Assembly (NCBI RefSeq): GCF_900128425.1
Contig: NZ_LT635782.1
Coordinates: 464-64,463 of the forward strand
Direction of reading: 5' to 3'
Source: Anaerococcus urinomassiliensis
GTDB taxonomy: Bacteria; Bacillota; Clostridia; Tissierellales; Peptoniphilaceae
DNA: 64,000 nucleotides
This document shows positions 27,343-36,588 of the stretch, in pieces. The notes under the pieces are model-generated. The model was not told where the DNA came from and did not search any database. It was given only the letters and a program-made list of their open reading frames with translations. Position numbers and translations under genes: made by a program. Every line of letters begins with the position of its first letter. Within the stretch, counting starts at the first letter, position 1.

Positions 27343-27371
27343 TTGTCAACTATCTTTTGAAATGATATAAT
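27343..27371 (+). promoter_or_regulatory. promoter of the MacB-like export operon
   Basis: TTGTCA at 27343-27348, 17-base spacer, TATAAT at 27366-27371. The operon's first start codon is 87 bases downstream. Confidence 0.72.
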
Positions 27372-27457
27372 AATTCAAACAGAGTGTGTGTCTAATAGTA
27401 TGACACTATTTTGTAATATATTTTACATTTTGAAAAAAGTAAAAATTGGAGTTAATG

Positions 27458-28180
27458 ATGTCGCTAATTGAAGTAAGATCTTTAAAAAAATACTATAAGA
27501 TTGGAAATAATATCATTAAAGCTTTGGATGGCATAGACTTAGACATTGAAAAAGGTGAATTTATAGCCTTGCTTGGGACATCTGGTTCTGGTAAGTCAAC
27601 TCTTTTAAATATGCTGGCTGGTCTTGAGTATCCGACCAAGGGTTCCATCAAGTATGGGAATATTATTTTAAATGAACTAAAGGAAACTGACATAACCAAG
27701 TTTAGGAATCTAAATATTGGCTTTGTTTTCCAATCTTACAATCTATTGCCCTACCTAACGGCCTGGGAGAATGTATCCCTGCCTTTAACCTTTAAGGGAA
27801 TCGGAGTAGAAGAGAGGAAAAAAGAAGCCTACAAGATTTTAAAACAAGTCGGCCTTGAAGATAGGATGAACAACAAGCCAAATGAGCTTTCTGGTGGTCA
27901 ACAGCAAAGAGTTTCTATAGCCCGTGCCTTTGTTGGGACACCAAAGATTATCTTTGCAGATGAACCAACTGGAAACCTAGACACAAAGACTAGCTTTGAA
28001 GTAATGCAGCTTATAAAGGATATTACTAAGAAAAACAAGCAAACCTTCATTATGGTAACTCACGATGACGAGATGACAGAATTTGCTGATAGAACTTTAT
28101 TTATGAGAGATGGAAAGATAGAAAATATACATAAAAATTTAACTATTGATGAGGTATTAGAAAATGACGACATATTATGA
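27458..28180 (+). CDS. ABC transporter ATP-binding protein (MacB/LolD type)
   Basis: 240 residues. Walker A GTSGSGKST, Q-loop VFQSYNLLPYLTAWENV, signature LSGGQQQRV, Walker B IIFADEPTGNLD and H-loop VTHD; the DEPTGNLD wording is typical of the MacB/LolD/FtsE group, which works with FtsX-like permeases by mechanotransmission. The ATG at 27458 has GGAG six bases upstream; TTG 27446 and ATG 27455 are in frame but badly spaced. Its 3' end overlaps the next gene by 17 bases. The permease partner is at 29206. Confidence 0.92.
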   Translation: MSLIEVRSLKKYYKIGNNIIKALDGIDLDIEKGEFIALLGTSGSGKSTLLNMLAGLEYPTKGSIKYGNIILNELKETDITKFRNLNIGFVFQSYNLLPYLTAWENVSLPLTFKGIGVEERKKEAYKILKQVGLEDRMNNKPNELSGGQQQRVSIARAFVGTPKIIFADEPTGNLDTKTSFEVMQLIKDITKKNKQTFIMVTHDDEMTEFADRTLFMRDGKIENIHKNLTIDEVLENDDIL

Positions 28181-29219
28181 TGAAATAAATGGCAATGATT
28201 CTTCAAATAGCAAGGCTTCAGGAGATGATACTACAAACCAAGTACAAATGAAAAACCAGCCAAAGCTTATAATTTCAAACTATAGCCTAAATCCACAAAC
28301 AGTTGAGGCTGGTGACTCATTTAACCTTGGCTTTACCTTGTATAATACAAATGCCAAAAATACTATTTATAACCTAAAGGTAACTATAGAGTCACAACTC
28401 CAATCCCAACCGCAAGCAAGTGGAGATAACAATGCCCTTGTAAGCGATGGATCAGTCTTTAGCCCTGTTGACCAATCAAATTCCTTTTATCTAGCAGCCC
28501 TTTACCCATGGAATACTTCCAATAAGTATATCACCATGAATGTAAATCCAAATGCCGCTGCAGGTAACTATGTGATTGGCCTAACTTTGGAATACGAAGA
28601 CTACTGGGGCAACCAATACACCACCAAGGAGTCTATAGGTATACCTGTTGTCCAAAGGGCAAATGTAACCATTGGTGATGTAAAGCACGAAGATTTAATA
28701 GTTGGTCAGCAAACTCAAGTGTCTGTCAACATCTATAATACTGGTAAGGACAATCTAAATACTTTTATGTGTGATGTCATAGGCAAGGGCTTCACAATAG
28801 ATAATGATAGGAGATTTATAGGTAATTTTAATACAGGAACAACAGAAACTTTCACCTTTAATATAACCCCAGAAAGAGAGGGAGATGTAGAGGGGAAAAT
28901 TCTACTAACCTACGAAGACTCAGCAGGCAATGTCCACACACAAACACAAAACTTCAATTCTAATGTAACTTCTATGGATATGGGAGGCATGGATGGCATG
29001 GAAGGTGGTATGATTCAAGATCCAGAAACTGGTGAAATGATACAAACTGATGGCGGCATGGGAGAAGATCCTAGCCAAAACGCAGGTGGAGGCTTGTTTT
29101 CATCTCCATTCTTGTGGGTTGGACTAGCAATAATCGTAGCCCTTGTAGTTGTCTTACTAAGAAAAAGATCAAAAAATAAAAAAGATAAGGAGCTAATAAT
29201 AGAAGATGAAGATATCTGA
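28164..29219 (+). CDS. CARDB/Ig-like membrane-anchored protein of the ABC export operon
   Basis: 351 residues. Two beta-sandwich repeats with CARDB-like wording (PKLIISNYSLNPQTVEAGDSFNLG.. and ANVTIGDVKHEDLIVGQQTQ) occupy about 30-265, then a methionine/glycine-rich linker (about 268-310), one membrane helix (about 317-337) and a basic tail. The layout is that of an extracellular sensor or adaptor, but there is no N-terminal signal peptide in this reading frame. It overlaps the ATPase gene by 17 and the permease gene by 14 bases, so it should be part of the same complex. The exact function is unknown. Confidence 0.8.
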   Translation: MTTYYDEINGNDSSNSKASGDDTTNQVQMKNQPKLIISNYSLNPQTVEAGDSFNLGFTLYNTNAKNTIYNLKVTIESQLQSQPQASGDNNALVSDGSVFSPVDQSNSFYLAALYPWNTSNKYITMNVNPNAAAGNYVIGLTLEYEDYWGNQYTTKESIGIPVVQRANVTIGDVKHEDLIVGQQTQVSVNIYNTGKDNLNTFMCDVIGKGFTIDNDRRFIGNFNTGTTETFTFNITPEREGDVEGKILLTYEDSAGNVHTQTQNFNSNVTSMDMGGMDGMEGGMIQDPETGEMIQTDGGMGEDPSQNAGGGLFSSPFLWVGLAIIVALVVVLLRKRSKNKKDKELIIEDEDI

Positions 29220-30591
29220 TAGATTTATAATGGCCCTAAGAAACCTTTGGCGTCGTAAATCTAGGACTATTCTTACCATCTTATCAGTTGTTATAGGCTC
29301 AACCTCTATTATCCTAATGCTTGCCTTTGCTGAAGGCATCAGCAGTTCACAAAAAGAGATGATCGAATCCTTCCAAGGCCTTACCACCATAGATGTTATG
29401 GACGGGTCGGGAGAAGGTAACCTCAAGATAAATGATAAGGTGCTAAACGATTTAAAAAGAGTAAGTCATGTAAAGGCAGTGGTGCCTAGCAAGAACGTAT
29501 ATGTCCAAATAAAGATGTCTGACACTGAGGATTATGAAATTGATGGGTCAATAAATGTTATTCCTGACAATGTGTTTTCACTCATAGATAAGGATATGAT
29601 GGATTTTGGAAATCCACCAAATGCCAAAGACGATAATAAAATTCTTCTAGGACAAAATACCCAAGCTACCAAACAAATAGCAGAAGGTGGCAATAATTTT
29701 TATATGGAGCCTGTTGAAGACTTTGACTTTAATGCCCACCAGTACTTCATCCGCTTAGGCTATGTCTTTGAAGAAGAGGACGATGGAGTCAATTTTGGCA
29801 ATGAAAACCCTCAAAATGGACCTGAAGAAAAAGAAGAGCAAAAACCAGAATATACAGATGTACCGATAGAAATAGCAGGCAAACTAAACAAAAACTCATT
29901 TTTATCTGGCTGGGGGTCCTATATATCGGAAGCAACCTTCAAAATGCTAAAAAAAGAAGATGATAAGATAATGTCTCCAACTTTAAACCAATCATTTGAT
30001 GAAAAAGGAAATCCAATCCCTGAAACAAGTGACGAAATAACTTATGACAATTTGCAAGTAATAGTAGATGATGTCAAAAATGTAGAAGCAGTCGAACAAG
30101 AAATCAGACAACTAGGCTACCAAACCCATTCTATGGCCGAGACTAATGAAGAAATCCAAAATCAAACAAGGACTATCATGCTTATCCTTGGAGGTATTGG
30201 ATCTATCGCCTTTATAGTATCAGCCATAGGTATCATAAACACCATGCTTATGAGCATTTATGAGAGACAGAAGGAAATTGGGGTAATGAAAGTAATAGGA
30301 GCCTCAGTTAGAGATGTGGAGACTATGTTTCTAATAGAATCAGGTTTTATAGGATTTTTTGGAGGCATACTTGGTCTTTTCATTTCATTGCTCGTTGCTA
30401 AGCTATTAAATAGCACTCTGGGAGGAGATCCCAACTCAATGTTTGGCACTAGCGGAAATATAATAATTATTCCAGTCTGGCTAGCCTTAGTTGGAGTAGG
30501 ATTTTCAGCCCTAGTAGGTGTATTAGCAGGATATCTACCAGCAAGACGAGCTACAAAACTTTCTGCTATAGAGGCTCTAAGAGCTAATTAA
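29206..30591 (+). CDS. FtsX/MacB-like ABC permease
   Basis: 461 residues. One N-terminal helix (ILTILSVVIGSTSIILMLAF), a large extracellular MacB-PCD domain (about 45-325) with an acidic insertion (about 185-215), and three C-terminal helices forming the FtsX domain with IYERQKEIGVMKVIGAS and the closing LPARRATKLSAIEALR. This is the standard four-helix MacB permease. With the ATPase at 27458 it should export a peptide/lipoprotein or transmit force to an envelope partner. Lipoprotein genes follow in the same direction, suggesting clients or partners. Confidence 0.9.
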   Translation: MKISDRFIMALRNLWRRKSRTILTILSVVIGSTSIILMLAFAEGISSSQKEMIESFQGLTTIDVMDGSGEGNLKINDKVLNDLKRVSHVKAVVPSKNVYVQIKMSDTEDYEIDGSINVIPDNVFSLIDKDMMDFGNPPNAKDDNKILLGQNTQATKQIAEGGNNFYMEPVEDFDFNAHQYFIRLGYVFEEEDDGVNFGNENPQNGPEEKEEQKPEYTDVPIEIAGKLNKNSFLSGWGSYISEATFKMLKKEDDKIMSPTLNQSFDEKGNPIPETSDEITYDNLQVIVDDVKNVEAVEQEIRQLGYQTHSMAETNEEIQNQTRTIMLILGGIGSIAFIVSAIGIINTMLMSIYERQKEIGVMKVIGASVRDVETMFLIESGFIGFFGGILGLFISLLVAKLLNSTLGGDPNSMFGTSGNIIIIPVWLALVGVGFSALVGVLAGYLPARRATKLSAIEALRAN

Positions 30592-30601
30592 GGAGAAGAT
30601 A

Positions 30602-31864
30602 ATGAAAAAATATTTACCAATAGCAGCCCTATCTATTGCCCTTATGGGATGTGCCAATTCCAATGCGCCAGCGGGCGAGGATATTAAGGATAATCAAATC
30701 GAATAAGAGAATAAAGAAGATCAAAAGAAAGTCATAGAAGTATCAAAACCAGAGAAAAGTGAAGAGGAGTCTGAGGATAAAATTTCTGAAGAAAATAAAT
30801 CAGAAGATACAGACAAAAGCAAAAAAGTTGACAAAGATATCAATGATAAAGAAGAAGACCGTGAAGAAAAAGTAGAGGAAAAGGAAGAAAAGAAAGAAGA
30901 AAAACCTAGCGAAGAAAAAGAAGATAAAGAAGTAAGCGAAGAGAAGAAAGAAAGCAAAGTTAGCGCTGATGATTTGTTCTTCTTACCTTATGGACCAATT
31001 GCAAGTATTAATGAAAATGGAGACCTTGTCGATGAAAATGGCAAAGAGCTTCTACCTAACCAACCTTCCAACCAATATGAATATGTAAAATATACAAACA
31101 ATGTCTTCGTAAAAATGAAAAATGACCTATATGGGACAGTATCAATTGTTAGAATGAATGACAAAGATGTATCAACTTTATACGAGTTTCCTGAAGGAGA
31201 AGAATTTACTTCACTAGGCATGATTGGAGATAGGATATATGGTTTCCACTCTTATAAATCTAAATCTGACATCAATGGAACTCCAAGCTTAAAAACTGAC
31301 AAAATAGCCATAGGCTATGTAGATCTTTCTAGTGGAGAAGTCCATGATTATGAGGATACAATAGATGTTCAGACTGGTGAAGCAGTTGTAATTGATGGAC
31401 AGTTGCAGTTTACAAAACCTGGTGACAATGCAAAAGAAAATGTATATAACTATGACCTATACAAACTTGATCTATCAAAGGGCCTAGACCAAAAGGCAGA
31501 ACTTGTAGAAAAGGACTTTGACCTACAATATTTATTTGGGCAAAAAAGATTTGTAGATGGCAAGCCAGTCTGGAAGATACTAAGGGCAGATAACGACAAC
31601 ATCTATGCCAATGACCAAAAATTCCCATTCTTGTGGGCAGAAGCAGGCCATCAAGAGATCATAGGAAATAATATATTTTATTTCCAAGTAGATGCCAAAG
31701 GTGAGGGCGAAACTGATAGATTATCAACAAATCTAAAGGTTATAAACCTTACAAGTGGTGAAACTGTACTGGAAGATACTGTTCGTGGTATAAAAATTGC
31801 TGATGGCAAATTATACTATATAACAAAGGACAATGAAGTTAAATCAATTGAAATAGAGCTTTAA
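30602..31864 (+). pseudogene. lipoprotein of the tandem paralogue family, broken by one in-frame stop
   Basis: An ATG at 30602 follows AAGGAG and starts a lipoprotein signal peptide with lipobox LMGC. Codon 35 is TAA (30704-30706). The same frame then stays open to 31864 through a long Glu/Lys/Ser linker and a beta-rich domain (FFLPYGPIASINENGDLVD.., LGMIGDRIYGFH). Without the stop the protein would be 420 residues, resembling the two genes downstream. A single base change (for example GAA or CAA to TAA) explains the break. Alternatives are a sequencing error, read-through, or phase-variable-like loss; reinitiation at 30974 would give a protein without a signal. Confidence 0.75.
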
Positions 31865-31883
31865 TGGAATGCTGGAGCTTTTT

Positions 31884-32975
31884 ATGAAAAAGATCTTATC
31901 CATGCTAGCACTAGCAGTACTTTTAGCATCTTGTGCTAGCAATGGAAAAAGTTCAGAAAATATAAAAGAGAAAGAAAGTGTAGAAACTGAAATTAAGGAT
32001 TCATCAAATCTTAGTGAGGACAAAAAAGACCCTGATACAGAAAAAATTGATGATAAACAAGTAAGTATAGAAGATAAGCCTAGTTTAGATATGGATGAGG
32101 ATGTCAAAGTAGACAAGGACAGTGTTTTCTATATTCCTCACCTATACTTGGTACAATTTGATCGAAATGATAATTTAGTAGACCTAGACGGGAATACAAA
32201 ATTTGAAAATGGATCCATGCTTTATGGACAAGTTCCTGGTACAAATAGCCTATTTATTGGAAGGTCATATGATAGAAACGAATATGGAATATATAATCTA
32301 GTTGGCAAAAATTTAAATCTTTTATATAGGTTTGCAAAAAACGAAGAGTTTTATCCAGTTGGTATGATTGGCAATAAGATTTACGGATATCATTATATAA
32401 GCATATTGGATGAAAATGGTAATTTAGCAGATAGAAAAAGAACCATTGGATATTTTGATATAGAAGAAAGGCTCATAAAAGACTATTACGGAAAGCATTC
32501 CCATAGTATTACATCTGTTGCAAGCAATAGCGACAAAGTCTATTTTGTAAACAATGAAAGTGGTAAAAATTGTCTATATTCTTTTTCGCCCGAATCTGAC
32601 CTATCAGATGATCCAGAAATAGTAGAAAAAGATTTCGATTCTTACGATGTCTATGCGACAAGCTTTATAAAAGATGAGCAAGTAATCAATGATTACTTTA
32701 AATCCGAAGAAGATGGCATACACATAGGAGATCAGAGATGGAAAGTGCCTGTTAATTCGGAAGGCTTTGTTCAAATAAATGGCAGATATATTTTCTATTA
32801 CACAAAATCTACTAGGGAGAATCCAAGTGACTATGAGCAAAATTTGAAAATTTATGATGCTTACAGTGGAGATTTAGTATTCGATGAAAATATAATGGGC
32901 CAAAAGTGTACGCAAAATACCTTCTACTATATAGACGAAAATAAGGATTTAAAGGAATTTGAAATCGATTTCTAG
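31884..32975 (+). CDS. secreted lipoprotein, tandem paralogue 2
   Basis: 363 residues. Signal peptide with lipobox LASC-ASN at about residue 18, a charged linker (about 25-75) and a beta-propeller-like domain with repeated YG/YIY blocks (VGMIGNKIYGYHYIS; NLKIYDAYSGDLVFDE). It parallels the broken gene upstream along its whole length. Family unknown to me; the repeats resemble DUF5050-type propellers only loosely. The ATG at 31884 has GGAG six bases upstream; an ATG at 31869 is in frame but unsupported. Attached to the outer face of the membrane. Confidence 0.82.
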   Translation: MKKILSMLALAVLLASCASNGKSSENIKEKESVETEIKDSSNLSEDKKDPDTEKIDDKQVSIEDKPSLDMDEDVKVDKDSVFYIPHLYLVQFDRNDNLVDLDGNTKFENGSMLYGQVPGTNSLFIGRSYDRNEYGIYNLVGKNLNLLYRFAKNEEFYPVGMIGNKIYGYHYISILDENGNLADRKRTIGYFDIEERLIKDYYGKHSHSITSVASNSDKVYFVNNESGKNCLYSFSPESDLSDDPEIVEKDFDSYDVYATSFIKDEQVINDYFKSEEDGIHIGDQRWKVPVNSEGFVQINGRYIFYYTKSTRENPSDYEQNLKIYDAYSGDLVFDENIMGQKCTQNTFYYIDENKDLKEFEIDF

Positions 32976-33019
32976 CCAAGAAATCAGAACTTTTGACAAA
33001 TCCGTGTTATAATTGAAGT

Positions 33020-33928
33020 ATGAAAAATATTAGAATATGGCTAATTTTAGCAGTTTTACTTTTTACAGGTTGTTCATCTAATAATAACGACTCGCTAAGT
33101 AAAAAGCACTTGGATGTCAACAAAGAAGAGATTTATTATAATCCAATTGAGAAAAAATTGCTAAAATTTAACCCAAATGGAAATACAAAAGAAATAATAA
33201 ATTCTGGAGAAAATTCCCTTGCCTATGATATATACGGTGCAGGATCTATGTTTGTTATAGGAGATTATGATCTTCACCAATATAAGCTTGTCGACGTAGA
33301 AAAGACAGAGATAAAGACTATTTTTGACTTTGATAGTGGACAAGAGATCATACCTATAGGACTAATGGATGGCAACCTATATTTCATCAATAAGTTTTAT
33401 GAAAATGATGAGGAAAATAGAGATAAGACTACTATAAGTGTCCTAAGTCTAAGCGATTTTACTGTGACCCAAATTGAAAATATCCATGGCGATATCAAAG
33501 ATGGCATAGTAAGTCCAAATAATATCTTCTATACTACTTATAAGGCGAGCGAAAATTACTACGAACTTTACAAAAGATCTATAGAGTCTGGCAAAAAAGG
33601 AGATAGTCCAGAGCTTATATCAGTAGGCTACGAAACAGCAGACCTCTACCTATCCAAGGATTTATATAGGGAAAAGGAGATAATAAGCCTATACGCGTCA
33701 GATAAGGATAGGATATATTCTCAAAAGGAATCCCGGGATAAGCATGAGGCCAATTATTTCACACCATCTACAGTAATTGGCATAGACAAGGATGGAGAAG
33801 ATATGGCTATAAGCTTCATGGATAAGAGAACGAGAACTGTTTTTACAAAAGTAGACAATGCCTATGGCATAAGATTTGAGGGAGATACAATAGTTATTGC
33901 AACTGATACAGGGGCAAGCAAGTACTAG
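33020..33928 (+). CDS. secreted lipoprotein, tandem paralogue 3
   Basis: 302 residues, shorter than its two upstream relatives because the acidic linker is missing. Lipobox FTGC-SSN near residue 17, then the same type of beta-rich domain (GQEIIPIGLMDGNLYFINKF). TATAAT lies at 33008-33013, only six bases ahead of the ATG, and there is no clear Shine-Dalgarno sequence, so the message could be leaderless; no good -35 box is seen. Function unknown. Confidence 0.78.
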   Translation: MKNIRIWLILAVLLFTGCSSNNNDSLSKKHLDVNKEEIYYNPIEKKLLKFNPNGNTKEIINSGENSLAYDIYGAGSMFVIGDYDLHQYKLVDVEKTEIKTIFDFDSGQEIIPIGLMDGNLYFINKFYENDEENRDKTTISVLSLSDFTVTQIENIHGDIKDGIVSPNNIFYTTYKASENYYELYKRSIESGKKGDSPELISVGYETADLYLSKDLYREKEIISLYASDKDRIYSQKESRDKHEANYFTPSTVIGIDKDGEDMAISFMDKRTRTVFTKVDNAYGIRFEGDTIVIATDTGASKY

Positions 33929-33949
33929 AAGATAAAGAGGATAAGTAAA

Positions 33950-34747
33950 TTGAAGGAAAGAAATGCCAATAAAAAGATTAAGAAAAAATCGCCTTTGAGA
34001 TTTTTTAAGCCAGCCCTACTTTTAATTGCTGGAATATTAGCAATCATTATAATAAGGGATAGATTTTTCCCACAAAAGACTGTTGCCATAGTTCACAACA
34101 ATCAAAATACAACTAATATTGAATATGTTTTAACTGACAAGAAAGTTGGGATATATAATGTCGACACCAGTCAATTTAGATTAGAAGATGTAGAAAGAAT
34201 GATTGACGAAGCTGATGGAGTAATATTTGCTGGGGGAAATGACTTTGACCCATCACTTTATGGGGGAGAGCCTGACCTGGTGGAAGATTATTCTAGGGAA
34301 GATGACGAGAAAAGTCTTGGTATATTTACCTATGCCATAGAAAAAAATAAGCCAATACTTGGAATTTGTAGGGGCATGCAGCTTATGAATATCTACTATG
34401 GCGGTTCCCTTTATGATGATATAAAAACTCAATATTCTACAGAGATTATCCATAGAGGAGAAGGTAAAACCTTTGCCTACCACAGTGTAAATATAAGAGA
34501 TGGTTCTTACCTCAAAGAAATTATTGGTGAAAATCAAATAGAAGTCAATTCCTTCCACCATGAGGGGATAAGAAAGCTGGCTGATGGTTTAGATGTATCG
34601 GCAGAAAGCCCAGATGGGCTTATAGAAGCCATAGAAAATCCCTACTATCCATATATGATAGGAGTCCAATGGCACCCAGAAGCAAGCTATAGTGACGATG
34701 AATACAGCAAAAGAATATTTGATGACTTTATAAGGAAATTAAAATGA
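33950..34747 (+). CDS. membrane-anchored class I glutamine amidotransferase-like hydrolase (C26)
   Basis: 265 residues. A basic N-terminus and one membrane helix (about 20-40) precede a class I amidotransferase/gamma-glutamyl hydrolase domain. The nucleophile is the Cys in LGICRGMQLMN; His and Glu are in VQWHPEAS; FAGGNDFDPSLYGGEP matches the PuuD/C26 group, which cleaves gamma-glutamyl bonds. A membrane anchor is unusual for this group. The start is TTG at 33950, with AGAGG upstream. Its stop overlaps the pepT start (ATGA). Confidence 0.84.
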   Translation: MKERNANKKIKKKSPLRFFKPALLLIAGILAIIIIRDRFFPQKTVAIVHNNQNTTNIEYVLTDKKVGIYNVDTSQFRLEDVERMIDEADGVIFAGGNDFDPSLYGGEPDLVEDYSREDDEKSLGIFTYAIEKNKPILGICRGMQLMNIYYGGSLYDDIKTQYSTEIIHRGEGKTFAYHSVNIRDGSYLKEIIGENQIEVNSFHHEGIRKLADGLDVSAESPDGLIEAIENPYYPYMIGVQWHPEASYSDDEYSKRIFDDFIRKLK

Positions 34748-35985
34748 AGGCAGCTATCATAAAAGAAAAACTACAAGAAAACTTTCTATCATATCTGGCT
34801 ATCCCTAGCCAATCTAATGAAAAAAATCCCAATGTCCCATCATCTGTGGGACAACTTTTATTGGCACAAAAATTAGAAAAAGACCTAAAAGATTTGGACC
34901 TGGTTGACATAGCTATCAATGAATTTGGAGTCTTGCAAGCAAAACTTCCAGCAAATACTGATAACAGAGTCCCAAATATTGGCTGGGTATGCCATCTTGA
35001 TATAGTCAATGTAGGCCTAAGAGATAAGATCAATCCACAAGTAATCAAAAATTATGATGGCAAGGATATCATTTTAAATGAAAAGGAAAATATAGTATTT
35101 TCCACCAAAGAAAACCCAGAAATCTTAACCTATATTGGTGATGACATAATTCTTACAGATGGGAATTCAGTCCTAGGAGCAGATAATAAGGCAGCTATTG
35201 CCAATGTCATGACGGCTTTATGGTATCTAAAAGAAAATAAGGACATTAACCACGGCAATATTTACATAGCCTTCGTCCCAGATGAGGAAATTGGCCTTAG
35301 GGGAGTAAGGAAGATCGACTTTAATAAATTTGATGTTGACTTTGCTTATACCATAGACTGTTGTGAACTAGGAGAGCTTGTATATGAAACTTTCAATGCA
35401 GCAAGTGGAGTCATAAAGATAAAGGGAGTAAGCGCCCACCCAATGTCAGCCAAGGGAGTTTTGGTCAATCCAATAATGATTGCCCACGACTTTATATCTA
35501 TGCTAGATAGGGCGAAAATGCCAGAAAACACCGAAAATAGAGAAGGATATGTCTGGATAACCGATATCAAATCAGACGTACTAAATTGTAGGATAGATTT
35601 CAATATAAGAAACCACGATAAGGTAAAATTTGAAGAATCCAAAGCCTATCTATTTGATGCAATAGAAATCTTAAAAAAACGATACAAGTTAGCCGAAATT
35701 GCAATCGACATAGAAGATACTTACGCAAATATCATAGATAGTGTCGATGAAAACAATAAAATCGCTATAGACAAGCTAAAAGAAATTTACCAAAAATTGG
35801 ACATAGAGGCAAAAATCATAGCGATGAGGGGTGGGACGGATGGATCATACCTATCAACTAAGGGAATACTCACCCCAAACTACTTCACAGGTGCCCACAA
35901 CTTCCACTCCAACAAGGAGTTTTTGCCAATGGATAGTTTTTATAAGTCTTTTAAAGTAACTGTAGAACTAATGAGGGGCATATGA
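34744..35985 (+). CDS. pepT: peptidase T (tripeptide aminopeptidase)
   Basis: 413 residues, the usual PepT length. The M20B metal site is seen as CHLDIV, LGADNKAA (usually ADDKAG) and PDEEIGLRG, followed by DCCELGELVYETFNAA and a C-terminal AMRGGTDGSYLS plus FTGAHNFHS. Releases N-terminal residues from tripeptides in the cytosol. It overlaps its neighbours on both sides by 4 bases (ATGA), so the amidotransferase, pepT and thioredoxin-like genes are one translational unit. Confidence 0.93.
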   Translation: MKAAIIKEKLQENFLSYLAIPSQSNEKNPNVPSSVGQLLLAQKLEKDLKDLDLVDIAINEFGVLQAKLPANTDNRVPNIGWVCHLDIVNVGLRDKINPQVIKNYDGKDIILNEKENIVFSTKENPEILTYIGDDIILTDGNSVLGADNKAAIANVMTALWYLKENKDINHGNIYIAFVPDEEIGLRGVRKIDFNKFDVDFAYTIDCCELGELVYETFNAASGVIKIKGVSAHPMSAKGVLVNPIMIAHDFISMLDRAKMPENTENREGYVWITDIKSDVLNCRIDFNIRNHDKVKFEESKAYLFDAIEILKKRYKLAEIAIDIEDTYANIIDSVDENNKIAIDKLKEIYQKLDIEAKIIAMRGGTDGSYLSTKGILTPNYFTGAHNFHSNKEFLPMDSFYKSFKVTVELMRGI

Positions 35986-36449
35986 ATAAGAGAAATATAA
36001 TCTTGACAATAGTGATTGCACTATTTGTAGCCTTTGGCATATATAGTCAAAAAAGCCAAAATATAGAGGATGAGCTAGAAGAAATCAGCAATAGCCCATA
36101 TGATGTTTCTCAATTTGATGAGATAACAGACCAAGAGTTTTTAAATGATGGCAATGGATTAACCGGTTTTGTTTACATAGGACGTGAAGATTGCATAGGT
36201 TGCAAGGTATTAGCACAAGGACTAACACAAATATCAAAAGAAAATGACATCAAAATTAGCTACTTTGATACAAAGAAATACAGAGATTCAAAATCTTATA
36301 AAGAAATCGTAGACAAATATCAAATAGAACAAGTCCCAGACTTCTTACTAGTAAAAAAAGATGGAACTTATGAAAAATTTGGTCAAGAAAATATTGAAAA
36401 CGAAGAAAAATTCGAAGATTGGATTATTGAAAATAAGGACAGCCTATAG
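35982..36449 (+). CDS. membrane-anchored thioredoxin-like protein
   Basis: 155 residues. One N-terminal membrane helix (about 5-22) and an extracellular thioredoxin fold with the redox pair in REDCIGCK and the cis-proline region QVPDFLLVKKDG. It resembles PedC-type bacteriocin accessory proteins and other small extracellular thiol oxidoreductases. The partner is not known; secreted proteins of this cluster have few cysteines. It overlaps pepT by 4 bases and a terminator follows. Confidence 0.8.
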   Translation: MNKRNIILTIVIALFVAFGIYSQKSQNIEDELEEISNSPYDVSQFDEITDQEFLNDGNGLTGFVYIGREDCIGCKVLAQGLTQISKENDIKISYFDTKKYRDSKSYKEIVDKYQIEQVPDFLLVKKDGTYEKFGQENIENEEKFEDWIIENKDSL

Positions 36450-36466
36450 AGATGAATTTTGATTTA

Positions 36467-36499
36467 CTCAGTCACCGTAAAATGTGGCTGAGTTTTTTT
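36467..36499 (+). terminator. Rho-independent terminator
   Basis: ACTCAGTCAC pairs with GTGGCTGAGT, followed by T7. Confidence 0.88.
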
Positions 36500-36536
36500 A
36501 CTTGTCTTATAAAATAAATAAAGGTTATCTTAACTA

Positions 36537-36565
36537 TTGACTTTAATAATATTAAAGAGTATACT
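36537..36565 (+). promoter_or_regulatory. promoter of the DUF2089 gene pair
   Basis: TTGACT at 36537-36542, 17-base spacer, TATACT at 36560-36565; the start codon is 24 bases further. Confidence 0.75.
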
Positions 36566-36588
36566 TAATATAATTAAAGGAGGAGCTT

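Noticed and set aside
30721..30957. Serine/phenylalanine-rich ORF antisense to the lipoprotein linker
   Set aside because: It is the mirror of a Glu/Lys/Ser-rich coding stretch and has no start signals of its own.
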